DNA of 64,000 bases from JACQCF01 sp043742785 (lineage in GTDB: Bacteria > Omnitrophota > Gorgyraeia > Zapsychrales > Fredricksoniimonadaceae). Made by a program: the position numbers and the translations under genes. Shown here piece by piece: positions 34,460 to 43,541 of this stretch. Numbering within the stretch: position 1 is the stretch's first letter; each line of letters begins with the position of its first letter. The stretch lies in the NCBI GenBank assembly GCA_043742785.1, contig JAYTXU010000063.1:18012-82011 (forward strand). The letters run 5' to 3'. Under the pieces are notes generated by a model. The model was not told the origin of the DNA and searched no databases. It was given only the letters and a program-made list of their open reading frames with translations.

Positions 34460-35835
34460 TGTTTACGATTAAGGAAATTGCAGAAGCTGCAGAAGGAAGG
34501 TTAATTCAAGGAGAAGATACGGCTATTGTTAAATCTGTGTCTATCGATTCTCGTTTAGTTGAAAAAGGACAGTTATTTATTGCCGTTAAGGGTGATATTT
34601 TCGACGGACATGATTTTATTACGGATGTTATTGCTAGAGGTGTTCGAGTTGTTGTGGTGCATAGGCCAGTTAAAATAGACAATCCGAATGTTAGTATCAT
34701 TATGGTTAAGGATACTACTCGAGCTTTAGGGCATATTGCTCGTTTTCATCGTCTTCGTTTTAAGATTCCTATTATTGCTTTAACGGGTTCTGCAGGAAAA
34801 ACGACAACTAAGGAAATGATCGCTGTTGTTTTAAGTAAGAAATATAGAGTGCTTAAAAATGAAGGAACTGAGAATAATCATATTGGGGTGCCATTGACCT
34901 TGTTGAAATTAAAGTCTTCGCATCAGATGGTTGTTCTTGAATGCGGTACTAATCAACCTGGAGATATTCCATGGCTTTCGGATGTGGTTCGTCCTAATGT
35001 AGCTGTTTTTACAAATATTGGTGAGTCTCATTTGGAGAAACTTAAAACACCTAAAGGTGTTCTAAAAGAAAAATGGACGCTGACTTCTTGGATGGGGCGT
35101 CAAAGCACGGTTATTATTAACGCAGATGATACTCTTTTATCTAGCATAGTTAAGGTTAAGAAAAGCTTTCGTATAATGACTTATAGCTCAAAGAATCCTA
35201 GTCGTTTTCAAGCAAAAGATATTCGAGTTGAAGATGGTCATCACTTGTTTTTCAACATTGATAGAAAAACCATTGAATTGAACACGTGCGGAATTAATAA
35301 TATGTATAATGCTTTGGCAAGTTATGCTTGTGGAGTTTTGATGGGAGTTCCTACTCATCGTATTGTATCTGCGTTAAAAAGCTTCGAATTTCCAAAAGGT
35401 CGGGGACAAATAGTTAAGTTAGGACGCGGTTGGTTGATCAACGACTCTTATAATGCTAATCCTGTTTCTATGCGTAGTGCGGCTTCGACATTGCAGAATT
35501 TTAGAACTCAAGGGAAGAGAATTATGGTTGCGGCTGATATGCTTGAACTTGGAATAAAGGCTAAAGAATTGCATGGACAGATAGGAAAAGTCATTGCTCA
35601 GGCAGGTGTAGATGTATTGATTACGGTTGGTGCTTTGTCTCGACATATGGCAGCTCAAGCTAGAGCTAATAATAAGAATCTGGAAGTTTTTGCTTGCGCT
35701 GATATTGATTCAGCTCAGAAGAATCTAGCTAAAGTTTTTAATAATGGAGATGTTGTTTTAGTTAAAGGTTCTAGGCGTATGGCTATGGAGAGAGTTGTTG
35801 AGTTCTTATTAAGGTCACCACAAGCAGTAATATAG
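34459..35835 (+). CDS. murF: UDP-MurNAc-pentapeptide synthetase
   Basis: MurF adds D-Ala-D-Ala to the UDP-MurNAc tripeptide. The 458-residue product contains DSRLVEKGQLFIAVKGD (N-terminal domain), LTGSAGKTTTKEM (P-loop, about 112-124), ECGTNQPGDI, NNMYNALASYA and NDSYNANPVSM. These are the MurF versions of the Mur ligase motifs. Overlaps murE by one base. Confidence 0.95.
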   Translation: MFTIKEIAEAAEGRLIQGEDTAIVKSVSIDSRLVEKGQLFIAVKGDIFDGHDFITDVIARGVRVVVVHRPVKIDNPNVSIIMVKDTTRALGHIARFHRLRFKIPIIALTGSAGKTTTKEMIAVVLSKKYRVLKNEGTENNHIGVPLTLLKLKSSHQMVVLECGTNQPGDIPWLSDVVRPNVAVFTNIGESHLEKLKTPKGVLKEKWTLTSWMGRQSTVIINADDTLLSSIVKVKKSFRIMTYSSKNPSRFQAKDIRVEDGHHLFFNIDRKTIELNTCGINNMYNALASYACGVLMGVPTHRIVSALKSFEFPKGRGQIVKLGRGWLINDSYNANPVSMRSAASTLQNFRTQGKRIMVAADMLELGIKAKELHGQIGKVIAQAGVDVLITVGALSRHMAAQARANNKNLEVFACADIDSAQKNLAKVFNNGDVVLVKGSRRMAMERVVEFLLRSPQAVI

Positions 35836-35849
35836 ATAAAGGGTAAAAT

Positions 35850-36938
35850 ATGTTTTATTTTCTTTCAGATTTCTCTTACATTTGGCCCTCGTTAAATATC
35901 TTTCGTTATATTACTTTTCGTGCAGGTTTAGCTGCCTTTACTTCTTTTATACTTTGTATTATTTTTGGTCCTATTTTTATTCGTCTTTTTAAAGAAAATC
36001 AGATCCGTGAAGTGGCCAAACGTCAAGATGCTCCTGGGTTGGATAAGTTTCAAGTGAAAAAAGAAGGAACCCCAACGATGGGAGGGGTATTTATTGTCGG
36101 TAGTATTTTGGTATCAGTTTTACTTTGGGGAAATTTGACTAACTCGCTTCTTTTAATGACGATCTTTATTTGTTTGTGTTTAGCTATCCTAGGCGGAGCA
36201 GATGATTATGTAAAACTTAAAGGCATTGGTAAACATCGAGGGCTTAGAAGTAGAGTGAAAGCCCTTTGGCAGATTCTCATTGCTTTGTTGGTTGCTATAT
36301 TTGCTTTTATGCATCCTGATATTACGACTGCTTTGGATATTCCTTTTTTAAAGAATCTAGTGGTAGATTTAGGGGCATTTTTTGTTTTCTGGGTGGTGCT
36401 AGTTGTTGTTGGTTCATCGAATGCGGTAAATTTAACTGATGGTCTTGATGGATTAGCGATTGGTTCTGTTTTGATGGTTGCTTTTACCTTAGGGGCGTTG
36501 AGTTATGTTACGGGTAACGTAGCTATTAGCGATTATCTTCTTGTTCCGCATGTTCCAGGAGCAGGAGAGTTAGCCGTTTTTTGCGCGGCGATGGTTGGGG
36601 CAAGTTTAGGATTTTTATGGTTTAATTGTCATCCGGCAACAGTATTTATGGGGGATGTTGGTTCATTGGCCTTAGGTGGAAGCATTGGAATGATTGCTAT
36701 TCTTATTAAAAAAGAACTTTGGTTAGTTGTTCTGGGGGGAGTTTTTGTTGTTGAGGCAGGTTCTGTAATTATGCAGGTTCTATCTTTTAAGACGACAGGA
36801 AAACGTATATTAAAAATGTCACCTTTTCATCATCATTTACAACTATCTGGATGGAATGAGAATAAGATTATTGTTCGGTTTTGGATTGTGGCTATTATTT
36901 TGGCGATGTTAACCTTAACAACTTTGAAAATTCGTTAG
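35850..36938 (+). CDS. mraY: Phospho-MurNAc-pentapeptide translocase
   Basis: MraY forms lipid I on undecaprenyl phosphate. The 362-residue product has about ten membrane helices and all key loops: KEGTPTMGG (71-79), the GADDYVKLKG Asp pair, NLTDGLDGLA, WFNCHPATVFMGDVGSLALGG and the MSPFHHHLQLSGW end loop. The length is usual for the family. Confidence 0.97.
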   Translation: MFYFLSDFSYIWPSLNIFRYITFRAGLAAFTSFILCIIFGPIFIRLFKENQIREVAKRQDAPGLDKFQVKKEGTPTMGGVFIVGSILVSVLLWGNLTNSLLLMTIFICLCLAILGGADDYVKLKGIGKHRGLRSRVKALWQILIALLVAIFAFMHPDITTALDIPFLKNLVVDLGAFFVFWVVLVVVGSSNAVNLTDGLDGLAIGSVLMVAFTLGALSYVTGNVAISDYLLVPHVPGAGELAVFCAAMVGASLGFLWFNCHPATVFMGDVGSLALGGSIGMIAILIKKELWLVVLGGVFVVEAGSVIMQVLSFKTTGKRILKMSPFHHHLQLSGWNENKIIVRFWIVAIILAMLTLTTLKIR

Positions 36939-36939
36939 C

Positions 36940-38175
36940 ATGATCGATTTAAAGAATAAGAAAGTTACGGTGATTGGTGCAGCTAGAAGTGGCATAGCTG
37001 CCGCAGATTTAGTTCTACGGTTAGGAGGGATTCCTAAGATATCTGATTCCAAAAAGCAAATCTCTGTTTCTCCTGGGATTAGGATTGAAGTAGGTGGCCA
37101 TACCAAGGAATTTATTCAAGATAGTGATTACGTTATTTTAAGTCCTGGCGTTAGACTTGATAGTCAGCCTGTTCAATGGGCCCGAGAAAAAGGTATTGAA
37201 GTGATGGGGGAGGTTGAGTTAGCTTTTAGGTGTTGTCCCTGCCCAATCGTCGCTGTAACCGGTAGTAATGGCAAGACGACCACAGTAACCTTGGTTGCAG
37301 AAATATTAAAGAAGGCGAACCGAATTGTGCGTTTGTGTGGAAACATTGGCAGCCCTTTTTCTTCTCATGTTTTGAATCTTAAGCAGACAGATATAGTTGT
37401 ATTAGAAATTAGTTCTTTTCAATTGGAGTCAACCATTCATTTCAAACCGCATGTAGCGGTATGGCTTAATTTTAGTCGGAATCATTTGGATCGTCATAAG
37501 GATTTAGCTGAATATTTTGAAGCTAAGAGAAAAATCTTGAAGAATCAAGATCAAGAGGATTTTATCATTTTTAATTTTGATCAAGAGGAATTCCAAGAGT
37601 TAGCCAAAGGGTTAAGATCTAAAGTTTTGTTTTTTAATGGACCTCAAAGTCCTTTGGATATTACTAATCCAAATTATCGAGCAGCTATGGTGGTGGCAAA
37701 GGCGTTAGGGATATCCGAAGATATTAGTCGACAGGTTTTCTCAGAATTTAAAGGGGTGGAGCATCGTTTAGAGTTGGTAAGAACTTTACACGGTGTGGAT
37801 TATATTAATGATTCGAAATCAACTACAGATCAATCAGGACAATGGGCTCTTGAACGTATGACAAAACCGGCCATTATGATTTGTGGAGGATCAGAGAAGA
37901 ATATTGACTATAAAGGTTTGAAGTTGTTAGTAGGAGAAAAAGTGAAGCATATGATTGCTATTGGACAGATTAGAGGTCAGATCAAAGATACATTTGCTGA
38001 TGTTGTCCCTCTTGAGGTTGTCGATTCTTTGGACTCTGCTGTAAGAATAGCACAGGAAAAAGCGTCGTTGGGGGATTGTGTACTTTTTTCGCCTATGACG
38101 GCTAGTTTTGATATGTTTAAGGATTACGAACATCGAGGGAAGGTGTTTAAAGAGATTGTGGAACAACTTTTATGA
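36940..38175 (+). CDS. murD: UDP-MurNAc-L-Ala:D-Glu ligase
   Basis: MurD adds D-glutamate. The 411-residue product has an N-terminal Rossmann-like domain (VTVIGAARSGIAAADLVL), the P-loop VTGSNGKTTTVTL (about 106-118), EISSFQLES, the NHLDRHKD loop and NDSKSTTDQSG. It is somewhat shorter than the E. coli enzyme in the central region. It starts one base after mraY and overlaps ftsW by four bases. Confidence 0.95.
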   Translation: MIDLKNKKVTVIGAARSGIAAADLVLRLGGIPKISDSKKQISVSPGIRIEVGGHTKEFIQDSDYVILSPGVRLDSQPVQWAREKGIEVMGEVELAFRCCPCPIVAVTGSNGKTTTVTLVAEILKKANRIVRLCGNIGSPFSSHVLNLKQTDIVVLEISSFQLESTIHFKPHVAVWLNFSRNHLDRHKDLAEYFEAKRKILKNQDQEDFIIFNFDQEEFQELAKGLRSKVLFFNGPQSPLDITNPNYRAAMVVAKALGISEDISRQVFSEFKGVEHRLELVRTLHGVDYINDSKSTTDQSGQWALERMTKPAIMICGGSEKNIDYKGLKLLVGEKVKHMIAIGQIRGQIKDTFADVVPLEVVDSLDSAVRIAQEKASLGDCVLFSPMTASFDMFKDYEHRGKVFKEIVEQLL

Positions 38176-39266
38176 AAGAAACTCGGGTTCAGTTAACAGT
38201 TATTGTTTTCGCTCTTATTTGTATTGGGATTATTATGATTTATTCTGCTAGCGGTATTAATGCACTAGAGAACTTTCATGATAGTTTTTATTATCTTAAA
38301 CGTCATTTTCTTTTTTTAGCTATGGGACTTATTGCTTGCTTGGCGGTGATGAGTTTTGATTATCGAAAAATTCAACCGTATGTCAAGATTTTGTTGGGCG
38401 TTAGTCTTTTTCTTCTAGTTTTAGTTCTCATCCCACATTTTGGTAAGGAAACTTATGGAGCTCGTCGATGGTTTAAATTGGGTGTTTTCCATTTTCAGCC
38501 TTCTGAGTTAGCAAAGTTGGCAGTCATCATATATACGGCTGATTTTTTAAGCCGTAAACAACAGGTGATCAGAGATTTCAAAAAAGGATTTCTACCCCCT
38601 ATTCTCGTTGTGGGTGTTGCTTGTATGTTGACAGTTAAGCAGCCTGATTTGGGAACAACTGTTGAGATGGCTGTTGTTGTTCTTGGGTTGATGTTTATTG
38701 CGGGTGCTAGGTTTATACATTTAGCAGCTATTGCAGGGACTGCTATACCTGTTGTCATTTATTTAGTTATTAAAGAGCCTTATCGTATGGCACGTATTAT
38801 TGCTTTCTTGGATCCTTGGCAAGATAGCCAGGGAATAGGTTTTCAGTTAACTCAGTCGCAGATTGCTTTAGGTTCTGGTGGTCTTTTTGGTGTTGGTTTG
38901 GGGCATAGTCAGCAGAAATTGTTTTATTTACCAGCGGCACATACAGATTTTATTCTTTCTATTGTTGGAGAAGAATTTGGATTAGTTGGGGCATTAGTTG
39001 TTGTAACTTTGTTTATCCTTTTTATATGGACAGGGATTCGTTTAATTCGTCAAACGCATGAAGGATTCGGCTATTTTTTAAGTATTGGTATTATTATGAT
39101 GTTAGGGTTACAGGCGATGGTTAATGTGGGAGTTTCTATTGGAGCTTTTCCAACAAAAGGTTTGCCGTTGCCGTTTATCAGTTATGGTGGTTCCGCATTA
39201 ATTTTTCATTTGGTGGCGATTGCTTTGATTTTAAATGTTTCTAAAACCAATGATCAGAAATTCTGA
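38172..39266 (+). CDS. ftsW: Lipid II polymerase FtsW
   Basis: FtsW is the SEDS-family glycosyltransferase of the septum and partner of FtsI. The 364-residue product has about ten membrane helices. It contains GARRWFKLGVFHFQPSELAKLA, KQPDLGTT, the large loop ending DFILSIVGEEFGLVGA, and GLPLPFISYGGSALI, all diagnostic. Its position between murD and murG is canonical and favours FtsW over RodA. Confidence 0.95.
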   Translation: MKETRVQLTVIVFALICIGIIMIYSASGINALENFHDSFYYLKRHFLFLAMGLIACLAVMSFDYRKIQPYVKILLGVSLFLLVLVLIPHFGKETYGARRWFKLGVFHFQPSELAKLAVIIYTADFLSRKQQVIRDFKKGFLPPILVVGVACMLTVKQPDLGTTVEMAVVVLGLMFIAGARFIHLAAIAGTAIPVVIYLVIKEPYRMARIIAFLDPWQDSQGIGFQLTQSQIALGSGGLFGVGLGHSQQKLFYLPAAHTDFILSIVGEEFGLVGALVVVTLFILFIWTGIRLIRQTHEGFGYFLSIGIIMMLGLQAMVNVGVSIGAFPTKGLPLPFISYGGSALIFHLVAIALILNVSKTNDQKF

Positions 39267-39269
39267 GTG

Positions 39270-39308
39270 ACAGGGAATCCTCGTTAAGAAGGAATTGCCA
39301 AAGGGAAT
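39270..39308 (+). repeat. Small hairpin element, copy 1 (before murG)
   Basis: The segment starts ACAGGGAATCC and contains TCCT/AGGA around CGTTAAGA. It aligns without gaps to a segment inside murG at roughly 70 percent identity, with a compensating T-A to C-G change in the stem. It fills the space between ftsW and murG. Confidence 0.45.
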
Positions 39309-39314
39309 GTTAAT

Positions 39315-40433
39315 ATGAGAATTGTTATTGCCACTGGAGGTACAGGCGGACATATTTTTCCTGCACTTCAGACAGCGTGCATTTTAAGAGATCGTGGTCA
39401 TGAAATATTTTTTATAGGATCTTTGGGATTAGGGGAAGAAAGAGTTAGAGCCGAAGGCTTTAAAGCAACAGTTATTCGTGCTCAAGGGGTAACCAATCGA
39501 TCCTTGGTAGGTTTGATAAAGTTTGGTTGGTCAATGTTTAAAGCCATTGTTCAATCGATAAAGGCGGTAAGGCAGGTTAAGCCTGATAAGGTTATTGGAT
39601 TTGGTGGATATGGATCCTTTGCTGTTGTTTTGTCAGCAAAGCTTTTTAGTATTCCTTCTATGATTCATGAACAGAACGTTGTTCCTGGTAAAGCCAATCG
39701 TTTGTTAGCTAAGTTGGTTAAAAAAATAGCTATAAGTTTCCCTGGAACACGAAATCATTTTAATCACAATAAAACAGTATGGACGGGTTGCCCCTGTCAT
39801 CAAAATCGTCCTTTAGACAGCAGGGAAGTTTTGTTAAAGAAGTTTTCATTAGATCCTAAGCGTAAAACAATTTTAGTATTAGGAGGAAGTCAGGGAAGTC
39901 AGAAATTAAATGAAGTATTTTTTGAAATGATTTCCGACCAACAGGGAGTCCCCGATAAGAGGGGAGACCATCAGGGAATCTGCAGTGTAAGTAGATTACC
40001 GCCAATACAGGCTATCCATATGACGGGTAAGAAAGAGTATTCTTTATATGAGAATAAATATCGAGATAATTCTTTACCTGTAAGAGTTTTTGAATTTATC
40101 AGCCCTATTGAAGAAGCGTATGCTTTAGCAGATGTGGTGATTGCACGTGCGGGGGCAGCAACAGTCAGTGAAGTAGGTTTTTTTGCCATTCCTTCAATTT
40201 TTATTCCGTATCCTTTAGCTGATGGTCATCAGAAATATAATGCTCAAGTTCTTTCTCAATTAGGTTTAGCGTCTATTATAGATCAAAAGGATTTAACAAA
40301 GGATGTCTTAGAAGATTCTTTAAAGGATTTGTTATTAGTTAATTTTGATAGAATATCTTGGCAAAAGAAAACAGAACAATCATTTAAAAGTTTTCCAGCT
40401 CAAGAACTAGCTCAAGCAGTGGAAGATTTATGA
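39315..40433 (+). CDS. murG: UDP-GlcNAc transferase MurG with insertion
   Basis: MurG converts lipid I to lipid II. The 372-residue product has ATGGTGGHIFPAL (5-17), GFGGYGSFAVV, HEQNVVPGKANR, the C-domain GGSQGSQKLN and the donor-binding GAATVSEV...DGHQKYNAQ. Between LNEVFFEMI and the expected HMTGK strand lies an extra polar stretch (residues about 209-231, DQQGVPDKRGDHQGI...). E. coli MurG lacks it. The DNA of this stretch forms two hairpins and resembles the element before the gene. The insertion keeps the frame, and all catalytic motifs remain. Confidence 0.95.
   Translation: MRIVIATGGTGGHIFPALQTACILRDRGHEIFFIGSLGLGEERVRAEGFKATVIRAQGVTNRSLVGLIKFGWSMFKAIVQSIKAVRQVKPDKVIGFGGYGSFAVVLSAKLFSIPSMIHEQNVVPGKANRLLAKLVKKIAISFPGTRNHFNHNKTVWTGCPCHQNRPLDSREVLLKKFSLDPKRKTILVLGGSQGSQKLNEVFFEMISDQQGVPDKRGDHQGICSVSRLPPIQAIHMTGKKEYSLYENKYRDNSLPVRVFEFISPIEEAYALADVVIARAGAATVSEVGFFAIPSIFIPYPLADGHQKYNAQVLSQLGLASIIDQKDLTKDVLEDSLKDLLLVNFDRISWQKKTEQSFKSFPAQELAQAVEDL
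39941..40000 (+). repeat. Hairpin element inserted in murG (copy 2)
   Basis: The first hairpin is TCCCC/GGGGA around GATAAGA (39949-39965). The second is GGGAATCT pairing with AGATTACC with one mismatch (39974-40000). The segment is translated in frame as part of MurG. Confidence 0.5.
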
Positions 40434-41218
40434 ATTATATCTTAAGAGTTTTAATCTTTGTTTTTGCGATTTATATGACACAAGTTACTTGTGTCAGTGC
40501 CAAAGATTGGGAAGTTCTTAAAGGGAATAATTTTATTGTTTATTATCGAATGAATGTTCCTGAAGAGTTTATTAAAACTGTGTTGGACTCTGCAGAAGAT
40601 GAACACAGTCGTGTTCTTGGGAATTTGGGGGTTTCACGTTATCAAAGTTGGGCTAATGAAAAACGCGCATCAATTTATATTTATTCAGATGAGAAGGATT
40701 ATGTGAGCAATGGAAATCAGCCTGGTTGGTCGCATGGGTGGGCGTTAGCATCAAGTAAGATCATTAAAACATATCCTTCGGATCAAGGATTTTTTGATGC
40801 ATTATTGCCTCATGAATTAGGACATATTATTTTTTATGAATTAGTGGGGCCTTATGCAGATGTTCCTTTATGGTTAAATGAGGGAATTGCAATGTATCAG
40901 GAAAAGGCGAAGCATATAGGAGCTGCAAAGATTGTCCAAGAGGCCTTAGAAAAAGGTCAATTTATTCCTTTAACACAATTAACAGTTATGCGATTATATA
41001 ACAATTCAAGCCAAGAAACTGTTGATCTTTTTTATGCAGAATCTGCGAGTATAGTTAATTTCTTGATTACTCAGCTTGGAGAAGGACTTTTTTTTAAATT
41101 ATGTCGAGAGCTAAAAGAGAAAAAAAGTCTTGTGGAGGCGCTATCTATAACATATAGACACATTGAAAATTTAGAAGATTTGAATAAGAGATGGATTGAA
41201 TATTTGAAAGGTCGTTGA
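40430..41218 (+). CDS. Exported gluzincin metallopeptidase (MA-like)
   Basis: The 262-residue product has a signal peptide (1-24, ending VSA). The catalytic zinc site is HELGH (residues about 127-131) and the third ligand Glu lies in WLNEGIAMY about 24 residues later, as in gluzincins of the peptidase MA-like type. It overlaps murG by four bases and murC by one, so it is part of the dcw operon although it is not a standard member. A periplasmic role in envelope or divisome processing is an inference from position. Confidence 0.82.
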   Translation: MNYILRVLIFVFAIYMTQVTCVSAKDWEVLKGNNFIVYYRMNVPEEFIKTVLDSAEDEHSRVLGNLGVSRYQSWANEKRASIYIYSDEKDYVSNGNQPGWSHGWALASSKIIKTYPSDQGFFDALLPHELGHIIFYELVGPYADVPLWLNEGIAMYQEKAKHIGAAKIVQEALEKGQFIPLTQLTVMRLYNNSSQETVDLFYAESASIVNFLITQLGEGLFFKLCRELKEKKSLVEALSITYRHIENLEDLNKRWIEYLKGR

Positions 41219-42594
41219 TGAAAAAGAAACATTATCATTTTATTGGTATTGGTGGCGTTGGGATGGGGACCTTAGCTTCGTTATTATTAGCCAAAGGACA
41301 TAAGATCAGTGGATCAGATCTTAAGGATAGTGAATTAACAACTCAGTTACGTAAAAATGGAGCAGTGATTTCTATTGGGCATCACGCTAGCAATGTTCAA
41401 GAACCTGATCATGTTGTTTATTCGTCAGCGATTCCTATGACCAATCCTGAAATGATGGAGTCGATTATTCGTAATTTGCCTTTGCTTAAACGTGCGGAAG
41501 TTTTGGCTCAGTTGGTGAATGAGGAGATAGGAATTACGATTGCGGGAGCTCATGGTAAAACAACGACTACTTCGATGATATCTTGTCTTTTACTTAATGC
41601 TGGAGTTAAACCAACTACGGCGGTAGGAGGGATCATCAATGGGAATGCTTATAATGCTCATTTAGGAGAAGGAAAATATTTTGTTGCTGAAGTGGACGAA
41701 AGTGACGGGACATTTTTATATTTTCGTCCTATGTATTCTATTATTACAAATATTGATTTTGAGCATGTTGATTTTTATAAAGATTGGAAGGGTATTTTAG
41801 AAGCTTATCGAAAGTTTATTAATTACACGAGTGATCAGGGAGTTTTAATTGCCTGTGCTCAAGATCAAAAATTAAAAGAATTGATTAAAGAAACAAATAA
41901 GAAGGTTGTTTTTTATGGGCTTGATGAGTCTTGCGATGTGTGGGCTAAAAATATTATTACGGAGGGTTTTCATTCACGGTTTGATTGTTTTACTAAGGAA
42001 GGTCAATTAGCTAGCTTTGAGTTAATTGTTCCAGGCAATCACAATATTCTTAATGCGTTAGCATGTATTTCTTTAGGGTTACAGTTAGGAGTTTCTTGTG
42101 AAATTATACAAAAAACTCTTAAAGAATTTGGTGGTGTGAAGCGTCGTTTTCAATTAAGAGGTAAGGTAGATGATGTTATGGTTGTCGATGATTACGGACA
42201 TCATCCAACTGAAATTGAGGCTACACTTAAAGCGGCTCGACTTTTTAATAAAAAGCGCTTGGTAACAGTCTTTCAGCCTCATCGGTATTCGAGAACAAAA
42301 TTCCTACTAAATGAATTTGTCGAAAGTTTGTTGTTAACAGATCAACTAATTATTACTGATATTTATGCGGCTAGCGAGAAACCTTCAGCAGGTGTTGGAA
42401 TTAAAGAATTGTTGGAGCCTCTGCAAAGCAAGTTAGGGAGTCGAGTGGTTTATTGTAAGAAAGAAGATATTTTAAATCATTTGACGGATTTTGTACAAAA
42501 TGGGGATTTGGTATTATTTCTAGGAGCAGGGGATGTTAATCATTGTTGTGATGATTTATTGGGCAATCTTTCGAAAAAGAAGGTTATGGCATGA
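41218..42594 (+). CDS. murC: UDP-MurNAc:L-alanine ligase
   Basis: MurC commits UDP-MurNAc to stem-peptide synthesis. I take the ATG overlapping the previous TGA (TGATG) and not the TTG one codon earlier. The 458-residue product has FIGIGGVGMGTLASLLL, AGAHGKTTTTSM (P-loop), EVDESDGTFLYF, the DDYGHHPTEIEAT loop and FQPHRYSRT. These motifs separate MurC from Mpl. murB, often next to murC, is not in this window. Confidence 0.96.
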   Translation: MKKKHYHFIGIGGVGMGTLASLLLAKGHKISGSDLKDSELTTQLRKNGAVISIGHHASNVQEPDHVVYSSAIPMTNPEMMESIIRNLPLLKRAEVLAQLVNEEIGITIAGAHGKTTTTSMISCLLLNAGVKPTTAVGGIINGNAYNAHLGEGKYFVAEVDESDGTFLYFRPMYSIITNIDFEHVDFYKDWKGILEAYRKFINYTSDQGVLIACAQDQKLKELIKETNKKVVFYGLDESCDVWAKNIITEGFHSRFDCFTKEGQLASFELIVPGNHNILNALACISLGLQLGVSCEIIQKTLKEFGGVKRRFQLRGKVDDVMVVDDYGHHPTEIEATLKAARLFNKKRLVTVFQPHRYSRTKFLLNEFVESLLLTDQLIITDIYAASEKPSAGVGIKELLEPLQSKLGSRVVYCKKEDILNHLTDFVQNGDLVLFLGAGDVNHCCDDLLGNLSKKKVMA

Positions 42595-43541
42595 GTCAGT
42601 CTCAGTTTGGAATGATTGGTGTTTTAATGGGAGGGTATTCTTCAGAAAGAACTATTTCATTACGTTCTGGTTCTGCGGTGGCATCTGCTTTAAGTGCCGC
42701 AGGGCATTTAGTTAAAAGCATTGATATTGAAACCAGTGATCGATCTAAAATTATTGAGATAATCAAAAAAGCTAATCTTGATGTAGCCTTTATTGCCTTA
42801 CATGGTCGTTTAGGAGAAGATGGTCAGATACAATCTATTTTAGAAGAATTAGGGATTTCTTATACAGGTTCAGGAGTGCTCGCCAGTCAAAAAGCATTTA
42901 ATAAAATTACGGCTCAAAGTGCTTTTGAAGATGCGGGGTTGTCTATTCCAGAAAATTTTTATATTACCAAGGGAGAGTTTGTTCATTTTAGGGATGTTTT
43001 TGGAGTTTTGAAAAAATTACCATTTGTTGTTAAGGCGGCTTGTGAAGGATCGAGTCTTGGTGTATATATGGTGAGGCATCCTTCTGGTTGGGAATCCGCC
43101 TTAAAAGATGCATTAACATTTGGTCCTTTTGTTATTGTAGAAAAGTTTATTAAAGGGCGTGAAGTAACGGTGGGTATATTTGATCGTCAGCCCTTGCCTT
43201 TGGTAGAAATTGTTACTCAAAGTTCTTTATTTGATTATCAGTCTAAATATCAAAGAGGTTTAACGAATTATGTGGTGCCGGCCCAGTTGTCAGAAGATTT
43301 AACTAAGAAAATTCAGGCGATGGCGCTTTTAGCTTATGATGTCTTAGGTTGTGAGGGTTTTGCTAGAGTGGATATTCGTATTAATGAAGTAAATCATCCT
43401 TATATTTTAGAGATCAACACTATTCCTGGATTTACAGAAACCAGTCTTTTTCCTAAGGCTGCAGCTAAGGTAGGGTTTAGCTTTTTACAGGTCTGTGAGA
43501 AATTATTAGATTTAGCTTATGCCAAAAAAGTCCAACGTTAA
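42591..43541 (+). CDS. ddl: D-alanine:D-alanine ligase
   Basis: Ddl makes the D-Ala-D-Ala dipeptide used by MurF. The 316-residue ATP-grasp protein has GVLMGGYSSERTISLRSG at the start, LHGRLGEDGQIQ, the YTGSGVLAS serine loop, KAACEGSSLGV, VEKFIKGREVTVGI and the C-terminal ARVDIR...ILEINTIPGFTETSL. The Tyr position equivalent to VanA-type variation reads as an ordinary D-Ala ligase. Four-base overlap with murC. Confidence 0.96.
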   Translation: MSQSQFGMIGVLMGGYSSERTISLRSGSAVASALSAAGHLVKSIDIETSDRSKIIEIIKKANLDVAFIALHGRLGEDGQIQSILEELGISYTGSGVLASQKAFNKITAQSAFEDAGLSIPENFYITKGEFVHFRDVFGVLKKLPFVVKAACEGSSLGVYMVRHPSGWESALKDALTFGPFVIVEKFIKGREVTVGIFDRQPLPLVEIVTQSSLFDYQSKYQRGLTNYVVPAQLSEDLTKKIQAMALLAYDVLGCEGFARVDIRINEVNHPYILEINTIPGFTETSLFPKAAAKVGFSFLQVCEKLLDLAYAKKVQR

